DNA of 64,000 bases from Methanothrix harundinacea (lineage in GTDB: Archaea > Halobacteriota > Methanosarcinia > Methanotrichales > Methanotrichaceae). Shown here piece by piece: positions 26,899 through 35,830 of the stretch. How positions within the stretch are numbered: position 1 is the first letter of the stretch; the number at the start of each line of letters is the position of its first letter. A program made the position numbers and the translations under genes. The stretch is from NCBI GenBank assembly GCA_002506535.1, contig DAXT01000001.1, forward strand, positions 1 through 64,000. The letters are read 5' to 3'. Under the pieces are notes generated by a model. The model made no database searches and was not told the DNA's origin. It saw only the letters and a list, made by a program, of their open reading frames with translations.

Positions 26899-27903
26899 AT
26901 GGCGGCCCGATACGCCTTCGAGCTCTCGGGGGAGCACCCGACGATCCCGCGCAGCGAGGCGCTCTCCCTTCTGGAGGTCACCTCGGCCGGATATTGGATC
27001 ATCTCCGAATCCGACCGGTGCCTCGTCGTCGAGGCCCGACACCTCGACCTCTCCCTCGCCCGCCTCGGCGCGAGGATGGCGATGACCCACCGGATCATCG
27101 AGGTAGCCGCCGATGGCGAGCCGACGGCTCAAGGCGTCTCCAAGGCCGCCGCGGAGCTCGACCTCCCGGATAAGACCTATAAAGTCCGGGCGAAGCGGCT
27201 CGGCGAGGCTTCCATCGCAAGCGACGAGGTGGAGAGGATGGTGGGCTCCGTTCTCTGGAGAAGGGGATACAAAGCCGACCTGGCCGAGCCCGAGATCGAG
27301 ATCCGGGCGGTCGTCACCGAAGACCGGGTCCTTCTCGGCCGGGAAGTCGCCCGCTCCGATAGGGCCGGGTTTCGGGCCCGGCGCCCTCACCTGAAGCCCT
27401 TCTTCTACCCGGGGACTATTCTCCCGAAGCTCGCAAGAGCCCTCGTCAACCTCTCCTGCGCCAGAGAGGGGGAGCGGCTCCTCGACCCCTTCGCCGGGAC
27501 CGGAGGGTTCCTGGTGGAGGCGGGGCTGATGGGGGTCCGGGGGGTCGGCCTCGACGTCCAGAGGAGAATCGTCCGGGGCGCCCTCGCCAACCTGGAGGGG
27601 CTCGACTGCTCCCTCATCGTCGGAGACGCCATGGCCCTTCCCCTCAAGGACAGGTCCGTCGAGGCGGCCGTCTCCGACGCCCCCTACGGCAGGTCGGCCC
27701 TCATCCAGGCCGGATCGCGAGACGAGCTTCTGGCTGGAAGCCTCGCCGAGCTGCGGCGGGTCCTTATCCCCGGCAGGAGGATGGTATTCGTCGACGACCG
27801 GCCCGTCGGTGAATTGATCGTGGAGGCGGGTTTTGAGGTCCTGGAGGTCCACCGGGAGCGGGTCCACAGGAGCCTGACGCGGCAGATATACGTCTGCAGG
27901 TGA
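26899..27903 (+). CDS. tRNA (guanine-10-N2) methyltransferase, Trm11/TrmG10 type
   Basis: 334 residues from ATG 26899, one base after the preceding stop. The N-terminal half (to about 160) is a THUMP-like RNA-binding region. The C-terminal SAM-dependent methylase has motif I LDPFAGTGGFLVEAG, the acidic loop GLDVQRR and the catalytic motif IV DAPYGRS, the (D/N)PPY-type signature of N2-guanine methylation. This matches archaeal TrmG10, which makes m2G/m2,2G at position 10. Its operon partner ahcY recycles the SAH product of methylation, a sensible pairing. Confidence 0.88.
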   Translation: MAARYAFELSGEHPTIPRSEALSLLEVTSAGYWIISESDRCLVVEARHLDLSLARLGARMAMTHRIIEVAADGEPTAQGVSKAAAELDLPDKTYKVRAKRLGEASIASDEVERMVGSVLWRRGYKADLAEPEIEIRAVVTEDRVLLGREVARSDRAGFRARRPHLKPFFYPGTILPKLARALVNLSCAREGERLLDPFAGTGGFLVEAGLMGVRGVGLDVQRRIVRGALANLEGLDCSLIVGDAMALPLKDRSVEAAVSDAPYGRSALIQAGSRDELLAGSLAELRRVLIPGRRMVFVDDRPVGELIVEAGFEVLEVHRERVHRSLTRQIYVCR

Positions 27904-27922
27904 GGAAGAGGCCGCCTTCGAA

Positions 27923-30169
27923 TCATGCCGCCAGGGCAGGATCTGCGGTGTTGGTGGTCGAATAGAAATAGGGTATCCCCGAATATCCTCTGACGGTGCC
28001 TGCCGGCTTTTGAGGGGCCTGCGGTGGGCTATTCTTCAGATCAATCTTGATCGATAGCGCTGGATCTCCTAGCCAGAGGTACATCCTCAGGTTGTCCATG
28101 TAGATGCTGGAGGGACCATAGCCGTTGATCAGCCTGACGTTGGCCCGGTTCAAGGCCCAGCCGATGTCGTATATCTCCTCGTTGCCCACGGCGTCGAAGA
28201 GGTATCTGTCGAAGTCGTGGTTTGGGACGGTGTATGAGGGGCGGGTCGCTCCCAGGAAGGCCACCGCCAAGGAGTCGTCCTTGACGAAGGCCTCCCCCAG
28301 GGACTGCGAAGCGGTATCGAGGGCGGCGTTGTAGCAGGCGACGGAGAAGACGACGGGGGTCATCTCACCGTTCGCCAGGGCGTGGGCGTCGGCTGCGGTA
28401 TAATCCTGGTTGTCCGCGTTCCATTGGGAACCCCAGGCGGTCGGCGATCCGTGGCCCCTGTAGTTTAAAATCCCAACGCCAGAATCGACAGAGCGTTTGA
28501 CGTCGGCGTTGGTGGCCCCGCCTCCCCCCTGGGCGGGGAGGGCTCCGTAAGCCGTATCGAAGGTGGTGGGTTCAAGGTAGGATCTCGTCCTTATGCTCTC
28601 TTTGCACCCCTGGTATTTCCCGGGTGCTTCCTCCTTATGGGCCACCAGCAGGACCCTTTTGGACCAGTCCCCCGGGGGATCTTCGGCGTAAGCGGTGATC
28701 TTTTTCACCTGCTGGGAGACCTCGGGGTCGCTCCTCACCGACAGCCTTCCCACCGCCAGCTCCGGCCAGAGGTCGTCTCCGAGGACGCAGCCGTACCAGT
28801 AGTCCCCGGGGATGCCGTTCCAGTCGGGCTTCCAGGGGAGTAGGTCGATATCACCCACCAGGAGGACGTACTCCATCTGCGGATGGGCGGAGTACCTGCC
28901 GGATATGAGGGCCTTGATATCCGCAGGCGTCGGCCGGACCCCCGCCGAGACGTTCCAGACCTCCACGGGGAGACCGTTCTTCTCGTGGAGATCAACCAGG
29001 GGTCTGAGGCTCTCGTAAGATGAGGAGTCTTCGTGATATATCATCAGATACTTCGTCGTCGGATCGAGCCGGCCGGGGTCGCCGACCTGATTGAACCCGG
29101 CCGGGGCGACGGCCTCCACCCACTCCCCCGGTTCGGGGGTCCCGACGACGACGTCGAGGGTCTCGTAGTTCAATATCGCCCTCCTGTAGATCTGCGCGAA
29201 CTTCGGCTCCATCGTCCTCAGGGCGAAGGCAACGTCGTCACCGTATTCCACCCTGATCCTGATGTGGTCGTAGACCAACAGCTCCCCCGTCGCGGGGTTG
29301 GTGAAGACCGGGTTTATCTGGATGTTAACAACCGCGAGGTCCCTCCAGACCCCGGGCGCCCCGAGCACCACCATCTCTAGGGGGTAGAAGGCGTCGATGG
29401 AGTAGAACTCCCCGTCGATGAGAAATTCGACGGCTCCGTCTTCCCCTTCACCCCCGACCGCGCCCGGACCGCAGTCGAACTCCGGGGGCTGGACGGGATA
29501 GACCCGGTACCCATCGTATGTCGAGTAGTTCGCCTCCAGGACAGTCGCCCTGATCGCCCCCCCTTCGGGGACGGCGATGGTCTCCCGGATCACCGGGATC
29601 TGGGGCCGTCCCACCTCCTCGGTGTATCCCCGGTCGTGGATGGTGAGGATCTGGTATGCCGCCCCCTCGACCTCCACCTCTTCCACCTCAACGCCCCGGA
29701 CCCGGACGTCGATGGTTATCCCTCCGCTGTCGAAGGCGAAGAGCTCCACCGAGGCCGTCACCTCGTCGCCGTTCAATATCGTCTTCATCCCCCCGGACCC
29801 GCTGCCGCTACCGCTGCTGCTGACGTTACCGCTGGCGTTGCCGCTGCCATCGTCCCGGAGATCCCGGTCCCCCGCGGGCTCTATGCCAGGGTCGATGTCG
29901 ATATCGATACCGGTGTCCCCGAGACCGTCGAAGGGGTCGGCGATCGTCCCGAAGAGGTCGCCTTCCATCCCGGCGAACGCCGACCAATCTTCATCGATCC
30001 CCGAGCCGTTGGAGAAGACGGCCGGGAGAAAGCCCGCCGCCGTCCCGGCCCCGAGGCGGCCGTCCCAGCCCTCGACTGCCCCGGACGGGACGATGGATAA
30101 TGATAAAGCCAGAAAAAATGCGAAGCTCACAATAAATGTAGAAGATGCCGTCTTCCTTCTCTCTGCCAT
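27923..30169 (-). CDS. Secreted gingipain-type cysteine peptidase (C25)
   Basis: 748 residues from ATG 30169, which opens a signal peptide (MAERRKTASSTFIVSFAFFL onward). A Gly/Ser/Asn-rich linker near residue 110-125 is followed by a beta-rich propeptide (HDRGYTEEVGRPQIPVIR ... VNIQINPVFTNPATGELLV) and the caspase-like C25 domain. The catalytic pair is His573 in NYRGHGSP and Cys612 in SVACYNAA. The last 30 residues (NSPPQAPQKPAGTVRGYSG...) begin a typical archaeal Ig-like module but stop after one strand, so the C-terminus looks truncated next to the convergent methylase. GGTATATATCC near 30245-30258 is a suitable TATA box. Confidence 0.87.
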   Translation of the reverse strand: MAERRKTASSTFIVSFAFFLALSLSIVPSGAVEGWDGRLGAGTAAGFLPAVFSNGSGIDEDWSAFAGMEGDLFGTIADPFDGLGDTGIDIDIDPGIEPAGDRDLRDDGSGNASGNVSSSGSGSGSGGMKTILNGDEVTASVELFAFDSGGITIDVRVRGVEVEEVEVEGAAYQILTIHDRGYTEEVGRPQIPVIRETIAVPEGGAIRATVLEANYSTYDGYRVYPVQPPEFDCGPGAVGGEGEDGAVEFLIDGEFYSIDAFYPLEMVVLGAPGVWRDLAVVNIQINPVFTNPATGELLVYDHIRIRVEYGDDVAFALRTMEPKFAQIYRRAILNYETLDVVVGTPEPGEWVEAVAPAGFNQVGDPGRLDPTTKYLMIYHEDSSSYESLRPLVDLHEKNGLPVEVWNVSAGVRPTPADIKALISGRYSAHPQMEYVLLVGDIDLLPWKPDWNGIPGDYWYGCVLGDDLWPELAVGRLSVRSDPEVSQQVKKITAYAEDPPGDWSKRVLLVAHKEEAPGKYQGCKESIRTRSYLEPTTFDTAYGALPAQGGGGATNADVKRSVDSGVGILNYRGHGSPTAWGSQWNADNQDYTAADAHALANGEMTPVVFSVACYNAALDTASQSLGEAFVKDDSLAVAFLGATRPSYTVPNHDFDRYLFDAVGNEEIYDIGWALNRANVRLINGYGPSSIYMDNLRMYLWLGDPALSIKIDLKNSPPQAPQKPAGTVRGYSGIPYFYSTTNTADPALAA

Positions 30170-30385
30170 CCAGCGTCCGCTCCCTTCAAACCCGACTAGA
30201 CCCCTGGCTTGCCGTGCCAAGGTTGATGAAATAATGTAGGGGGGTTACGGATATATACCTTCGTCGGGGGCGGAAGGAGGGGATCGGGGGGGAGCATCGC
30301 GGCCGGGGCGCGGAGGGCCGGCGGGCGGCGCAGAAAGATCGGGGCTGCAACAAAAATGCGGTATCGGGGGAGCGCGCCCTTTGGG

Positions 30386-30598
30386 CTATTCGGATCGATC
30401 GGGGGCGTCGATGCGCACGGCGTCGAGATCCTCCAGGCAAATCTCGATGACCTCTCTTATGTTCTCCAAAGCCTCTTCTAGGGTCTCTCCGTAAGAGTGG
30501 CAGCCCTTGAATTGGGGGCAGCTGGCTATGTAATAGCCGTCCTCGTCCATCTCGATGACTATGGGCAGGTGCAGTTTTTTTACTTCCGACGACATCAA
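30386..30598 (-). CDS. HicB-like (UPF0150) protein, orphan
   Basis: 70 residues: LPIVIEMDEDGYYIASCPQF, GCHSYGETLEEALENIREVI is the partial RNase H fold of HicB antitoxins. No HicA-type toxin (short double-stranded-RNA-binding protein with an active-site His) is present on either side. It lacks a C-terminal DNA-binding domain. The next gene upstream on the same strand is a nucleotidyltransferase. Solo HicB proteins of this type are common in methanogens and their function is unknown. Confidence 0.8.
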   Translation of the reverse strand: MMSSEVKKLHLPIVIEMDEDGYYIASCPQFKGCHSYGETLEEALENIREVIEICLEDLDAVRIDAPDRSE

Positions 30599-30660
30599 CC
30601 CGATATATCGCTCTCCAAATTAAAGACGCTTTTGCCTAAAGGTTCCTGCTTATGAAGCCC

Positions 30661-30981
30661 TCAAAGCTCAACCCCCTTTATCAGGATGTGATTTCTCAAC
30701 ACGCTCTCGGCGAACCCGTCACCCTCGTTTTTCATAGCCTCCCACCTGTAAAAAGGGATCACCGTGAGCTGCGCCTCCCGCCCCAGCGCCGACTCGAGCT
30801 CCAGGGCCCGATCCCGGTCGACGTCGGACTCCTCGCCGATCACCAGGACGTCTAGGTCGCTATGCTCGTCGAGGTTCCCGGAGGCGAGGCTTCCGCGGAC
30901 CTCAAGGAAGGTGCAGCCCTCGGCGATCCCCTCTGAGCCGAGGTCCTTGAGCCTGAGGATGCTGTAAGACCTCAAACTCAA
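30661..30981 (-). CDS. Minimal nucleotidyltransferase (MNT) domain protein
   Basis: 106 residues with the polymerase-beta-type motif VRGSLASGNLDEHSDLDVLV (GS...DxD, about residues 29-48) and a third acidic position around QLTVIPF. Such small proteins are usually the antitoxin of HEPN/MNT pairs, where MNT AMPylates the HEPN toxin. No HEPN gene is adjacent. It precedes the orphan HicB by 62 bp on the same strand. Confidence 0.8.
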   Translation of the reverse strand: MSLRSYSILRLKDLGSEGIAEGCTFLEVRGSLASGNLDEHSDLDVLVIGEESDVDRDRALELESALGREAQLTVIPFYRWEAMKNEGDGFAESVLRNHILIKGVEL

Positions 30982-31110
30982 AACTCGCGCCAGGGGCGTA
31001 CGAAGAACTGGACCTCCACACCAAACGGGCTTTTGACACGCGAAATAGGCCGGAAAGTATGGTGACGACGGGAAAGTTGAGGATGGTCTTTCTGAGCTTG
31101 TATACAGATG

Positions 31111-34100
31111 TTAAACATATGCTGGATCTGGGCCTGGTTTGGATCCGTTGGCCTCGATCGCCTTCTGGTGGCTCTTTTCAATCCTTCTTAGGCGCCTTCG
31201 GACATCCTTGGCTTGCCTTGTATACCTCTTTTTCAGATCCAAATCCTCTACATGATCACAACAGGCAAAAGCACGGTTTAAAGTCCGCTGGAACTCGGCC
31301 TTGCCAGTCTTTCGCTCATCTTCCCCATATGTTTCCAACTCGTACTCCAAAGCCAAGGCCAGGTGAAGATAATACTCAGGCTCTGCCCGCATGCAGACGG
31401 CTTTCTCCAATGAGTCAATGGCCTTTTTGATACCGCTGCCATCTCCCAGCTTCGCCTGTTTGTAGAGAATCCAACCTCCACAATGATAAAGCCTAGATTT
31501 CATATCAGTTTTATCGGAGTCATCTTCCATAGATAATTCTTTTATGTAATTGCCCGCGGCCTCAACTATTTTTAAAACATATCCAAAATCTTCATTACGT
31601 TCCGCATATACATCACGTTCAGCATAAGACAATGCCATGTTTAAATAAGAACGACTCACCATATAACCCAGAGAGAACTTTTGAAATCCAAGTTCAAGGC
31701 CTACCTCTACTAAAGATGCCATTTTCTGAAGTGTCATATCTTTATAGATATCTTTTTTCTCCTCTTTTAACTTTGGAAGATGGGAATCATTAACATATCT
31801 TAAAAGCTTGGTGTAGAGATCTTCGCATTCATTATATGATCTGTTCGCTAAGTAGGCGGAACCTAAATTATATTTTGCTACGAGATGGGATGAAATGTCG
31901 GATTTTTCTGTCAGGTTCATTGCTACAGTCCAGTTATATATCGCGTTGTCAAATTCGCCTAGCTCGTAATGAGCCTGACCGAGCCAAAAATGAGTCCACG
32001 TGCGAGACTTCATGCTATTTTCAGATTCATCTTCCCTCTTTATTGAGTCGCTCTGCAAGAGTTCTAAAGCTCGATTTAATATCTCGACGAACTTCTGTAA
32101 AGCATCCTGTCGCTTCTCGATGTCGCGAAGACCGATACCAAGCTCCGGGCGAGAAAATGCAATCTTTTGGAGCAATTCTAGATTTGCTGGATCGATGCTC
32201 AAACAGATCTTGAGCTGGGCGTTGACCTCCTCGAAGCTTTGATAGCCTCTGTAAACCTCGGAGAGCACACCGCGATCCCAAGAGCTCCTAGGATCCAAAG
32301 CCACCGACCGCTGGGCTTGATAAAGAGCCCGGCCATACTCTGGCTTCGTCTGGCTCATGAGAGCGTGCGCCAATTTGCCATGAAGCCCTTGTTTTCGGGT
32401 CTCCTGGGGATGGTCCTTTTCGAGATGGTGAACTGCCTCATTAATCTTGCTCACTTTTTTGCCACTATCGCTCTCAAGATCTGCTAATTTTAGTAAAGCC
32501 AGTGCGTAACCCCAATCCCAACCAGAAAGGATGCTTTTCAAATTTTCCAGCCGAATCTTATAAGCATCTTCGGTTTCATTTTTCATGAAGTCCAACATGG
32601 CCTCATTTAACATCTCGCTGGTTTTGTTCTTATCGCCTCTAATATCTCTTAATTTTTGGAAAACAAGTGCATAGCCCCAATTAGAAGGACTACTTATTAA
32701 TATTCCAAGTTCGCATTTATAATTTTTTACAAATTTTACTTTTTCCAGCCCACACATAAATCTCGACAAATTTTTAATGGGAGGGTGCTTATCATTATCG
32801 AACTTTATCATGAATTTTAGTAATTTTCGTATATCTTCTGAATCCCCCTCAATCTCATATTCAACCTCATATAATTCATATAATCTTGTTATTACTTGTA
32901 CAATATACCAGTCTCTATCCAATTTATTATTGGATAGATTATCTAATACATTCTTAGATCGCTCCAACGTTTCTCTGTTAATCCCCGAGAGGTTGTCTAC
33001 GGCGCGCTTATAAGCATAAAGTGCACTGTCAGCTAAACTTTGCTTTGAATAAGCCTCTGCTAAATAGCTCCAGAAAACCGCCTTTGGGTTGATCTTCAGC
33101 GCATATTCCAAACACTTCGCAGCCTCTGAATATTTCCCAACATCGATCAACACCTTGCCCAGTTCAAAATAAAGGTCTGCATCGTTAGGAGTCAGATGGA
33201 TCGATTGACAAAGTTCAAGCTTTCCGAAATAGGATGATATATGCAATGATAAAAAAATCTTCATAATATTTTTTGCAGGTAAGTCTGCATAGCTAAGTGC
33301 CACTGCCAAGTTACGAGTACAGCTAGCAGATAATAATATCTTCTTATGGCCAACGTCCTCATCGCCTTTGAGTCTGCAAAGGCACATCTCCCGCCATGCC
33401 AACGCTGTTGCTACACCTCGAAACGGAACTACCTCGTCCCTCCAGTAATCTTGGCATTTACCAGTGGTAAGCTGCCCCTTTACCTCCTGCTCCTTGACCC
33501 GTCTCTTGACAAAACCCTTAAGATTCCAAGCTCTCACATTATCGGGCTGAAGTTTTATGGCTTGATCACATAGCTTTAAAGTAAACTGGTAATCAACATC
33601 CTCCCATTTATTCGCCTTTTTTTTCTCCCCTATCATCTTTTCTTGAATCTGAAGATGATTTTGAGCCATAGCATGGTAGACATTAGAGAGGCGGTCTTTT
33701 GGCTCCTTTGGTTCTGCTGCTTCGGATAGCACCGAATAAGCAGACTCGTACTCCTCCAGTGCAAAGTATACTACACCTAGATTGTAATAGCAGCGCAAGA
33801 ACTCTTTGTCCTCGCCCAAGGCTAAAAGGAAAGCCCGCTCAGCCTGACGAAGAAGCGGCTTTTTATCCCTATCAGTTCGCAGAGTATCCCGATAGCAACG
33901 AAGACCGGTGGTGTAATGGCAAACAGCCCTCCAGCGAGGAGTTCCAATATGCTCTCTCTCAAGATCGGTGAAGATGCGGTAAGCCAACTGCCGGATCATC
34001 CGACTTAAACGATCCCCCTCTTTAGGGATCTCTTCTGAGATCTCCGAACTTGAGACCCGCCAGTCTCCCTTAAGCCCTCCACCGCTAATCTTGGCGATGA

Positions 34101-35052
34101 TAACCAGGCAATCGTCTTCTTTGTGGAGGCCGCCTGTCAACCTCGGCCCCTCCACAGTCATACTCAAGACGCCCATGATGGCGCCTACCGGCACCTCCAG
34201 GATACCCAACTTAACCTTAGAGTCGGAGGTAACGGCACTTTTGAGAGCCTCACCTACGTTGGAGCTGATCATCGGGTGTATAGATAGCTCATCTTTGCCT
34301 GGTGAGTCCATGCCTTGATAGGCCAGACCGTACGGATCTGTTTCATCCACCGTCAGGTAAAGGTCTACCAACCGCGCCAGCTCGTTTGACAAGACCGAAG
34401 ATATCCCTTCCGCGCTGGATTTCAGCGTGTCATCCCCAGTAAGGTTGGAGAACTGAAGGATCGCGATCCGCGTGCGCGATTTGTAAGCCCAGCGAATCAA
34501 AATCAAAAGGGCCGAGATGGCGAAGACCTTCATCCAGAAATCCGGCATCAGGAGATCCATCCACCATGGGGGAGAGTTCGTTATCGCGTCGCTGAGATTG
34601 CCGCTCGGGGCGATGGCAAGAGTCCCATTCAGCGTGCCGTTCAATGTCCCGCTGAGAGTTGCGTTGAAGGTGCTGTTTAAAGTGATATTTTGACCGCCAT
34701 CATTTAGAGCGATTTGGATTATCTTAAGAATTGAGGCTACGCTAATCAGCAAAAGGATGGCTGGTCTCCAGCCGCTCGACAACCAGGAGAAGACGATCCC
34801 GCAGCCTTGGGAGACCCACCAGGCCAGATAACGGAACCTTATACTGAACCAGGCAGGAAAGATCAATGTTAGAAGGATGAAAAGCGCTTCGAAAAAAATT
34901 AGCGGTTGCATCAACGCAGGATTTACTGAATGGGGTATCACCCACTTTGCCAAGGCAAGGTAAATCGGTATAATAAGAGGAAGCGTGAAAAGGAGATATC
35001 TAAACCGATAGGAGAAGAGGTACAAATCCCGCCTTATTTCGCAGAAATCCAT
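31111..35052 (-). CDS. Giant membrane TPR protein with TolB/FlgO-like domain
   Basis: 1313 residues. Four N-terminal hydrophobic helices (about 20-40, 47-68, 94-114, 170-186) have positive-inside flanks (RRD, RFRY, KSRTR), so the N-terminus and the large C-terminal part should be cytoplasmic. The loop between helices 3 and 4 (about 115-169) holds six N-x-S/T sequons (NIT, NST, NAT, NGT, NGT, NLS) and would face outside. Residues about 190-360 (IAILQFSNLTGDDTLKSSAE, ISSVLSNELARL) resemble the TolB-N/FlgO-like domain that precedes TPRs in signalling proteins. The rest is more than a dozen TPR or Sel1-like repeats. Codon use is AT-rich compared with neighbours, suggesting acquisition or fast evolution. 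Function is unknown; a receptor or scaffold is inferred. Confidence 0.78.
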   Translation of the reverse strand: MDFCEIRRDLYLFSYRFRYLLFTLPLIIPIYLALAKWVIPHSVNPALMQPLIFFEALFILLTLIFPAWFSIRFRYLAWWVSQGCGIVFSWLSSGWRPAILLLISVASILKIIQIALNDGGQNITLNSTFNATLSGTLNGTLNGTLAIAPSGNLSDAITNSPPWWMDLLMPDFWMKVFAISALLILIRWAYKSRTRIAILQFSNLTGDDTLKSSAEGISSVLSNELARLVDLYLTVDETDPYGLAYQGMDSPGKDELSIHPMISSNVGEALKSAVTSDSKVKLGILEVPVGAIMGVLSMTVEGPRLTGGLHKEDDCLVIIAKISGGGLKGDWRVSSSEISEEIPKEGDRLSRMIRQLAYRIFTDLEREHIGTPRWRAVCHYTTGLRCYRDTLRTDRDKKPLLRQAERAFLLALGEDKEFLRCYYNLGVVYFALEEYESAYSVLSEAAEPKEPKDRLSNVYHAMAQNHLQIQEKMIGEKKKANKWEDVDYQFTLKLCDQAIKLQPDNVRAWNLKGFVKRRVKEQEVKGQLTTGKCQDYWRDEVVPFRGVATALAWREMCLCRLKGDEDVGHKKILLSASCTRNLAVALSYADLPAKNIMKIFLSLHISSYFGKLELCQSIHLTPNDADLYFELGKVLIDVGKYSEAAKCLEYALKINPKAVFWSYLAEAYSKQSLADSALYAYKRAVDNLSGINRETLERSKNVLDNLSNNKLDRDWYIVQVITRLYELYEVEYEIEGDSEDIRKLLKFMIKFDNDKHPPIKNLSRFMCGLEKVKFVKNYKCELGILISSPSNWGYALVFQKLRDIRGDKNKTSEMLNEAMLDFMKNETEDAYKIRLENLKSILSGWDWGYALALLKLADLESDSGKKVSKINEAVHHLEKDHPQETRKQGLHGKLAHALMSQTKPEYGRALYQAQRSVALDPRSSWDRGVLSEVYRGYQSFEEVNAQLKICLSIDPANLELLQKIAFSRPELGIGLRDIEKRQDALQKFVEILNRALELLQSDSIKREDESENSMKSRTWTHFWLGQAHYELGEFDNAIYNWTVAMNLTEKSDISSHLVAKYNLGSAYLANRSYNECEDLYTKLLRYVNDSHLPKLKEEKKDIYKDMTLQKMASLVEVGLELGFQKFSLGYMVSRSYLNMALSYAERDVYAERNEDFGYVLKIVEAAGNYIKELSMEDDSDKTDMKSRLYHCGGWILYKQAKLGDGSGIKKAIDSLEKAVCMRAEPEYYLHLALALEYELETYGEDERKTGKAEFQRTLNRAFACCDHVEDLDLKKRYTRQAKDVRRRLRRIEKSHQKAIEANGSKPGPDPAYV

Positions 35053-35369
35053 AAAGATCCTCTTATTATTGCACGGTGAATTAATAGCAGATTTTTAGCC
35101 CATCTGAGAAGACTGAGATTGTCCCAGATCCTCCTTGCTGTGGTTTATTAATCGCTTTCTTGAAGATACCTTCTAGAGATTCCTACATTTTTAGATTAGA
35201 TCTCTATACTTAGATGAGCAAATACTAATACTTAAATTTTTTCTAGCTAAATGCGGAAGTGATGAAATATTAGTTTATTAAAATTTAAAATAAAAAAAAA
35301 ATACATCTACAAAAATGTGGCGGCGGTGAGCCAAGCGCATAATCCATCCGCCCACCAGCAATTTGTCCT
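35053..35369. other. AT-rich intergenic spacer
   Basis: About 315 bp of strongly AT-rich DNA (including a run of ten A near 35293-35302) separating two minus-strand genes. It should contain the promoter of the giant TPR gene; a specific TATA box cannot be chosen with confidence. No gene is visible. Confidence 0.5.
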
Positions 35370-35804
35370 TCAAATCTTCTGTATCTCGTCCTTCGTCGCG
35401 AGCTTGATCCCGGCGCCGGTGAGTACCTTCCTCGCCTTCTCGATGTTGTCGACCCGGATGATCAATAGCGCCCGCTCGGCCTTCGTCGTGACGAAGGCGT
35501 AGGCGTAGTCGACGTTCACCTCGTTCTCCCCCAGGGCGTTGACGATCTCGTATAATCCCCCTGGGATATCCTTCATCTCGACGGCTAATACTTCAGTCTC
35601 GGAGACGGTGAAGCCGCTCTCGTGAAGGACCTTGTACCCCTTCTCCGGATCGTCGACGACCATCCGGATGACCCCGAAGTCTCCGGCCTCGGCGACGGTG
35701 AGGGCCCGGATGTTCACCCCGGCGTCGGATAGGGTCTTGGAGACCTTCGCCATCCTCCCGGGCCGGTTCTCTACGAACAACGATATCTGTTTGATTGCCA
35801 CCAT
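35370..35804 (-). CDS. Tandem ACT-domain protein
   Basis: 144 residues from ATG 35804, with GAGGTG five bases upstream. Two ACT domains: VAIKQISLFVENRPGRMAKV ... DAGVNIRALTVAE and VEMKDIPGGLYEIVNAL ... EVNVDYAYAFV. ACT modules bind amino acids or similar small ligands to regulate enzymes. It follows the PaaK-like ligase gene by 26 bp in the same operon and may regulate that enzyme. This arrangement recurs in archaea in my recollection; the ligand is not known. Confidence 0.88.
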   Translation of the reverse strand: MVAIKQISLFVENRPGRMAKVSKTLSDAGVNIRALTVAEAGDFGVIRMVVDDPEKGYKVLHESGFTVSETEVLAVEMKDIPGGLYEIVNALGENEVNVDYAYAFVTTKAERALLIIRVDNIEKARKVLTGAGIKLATKDEIQKI

Positions 35805-35830
35805 TTTTTCCACCTCGTTTTTGTAGTCGT

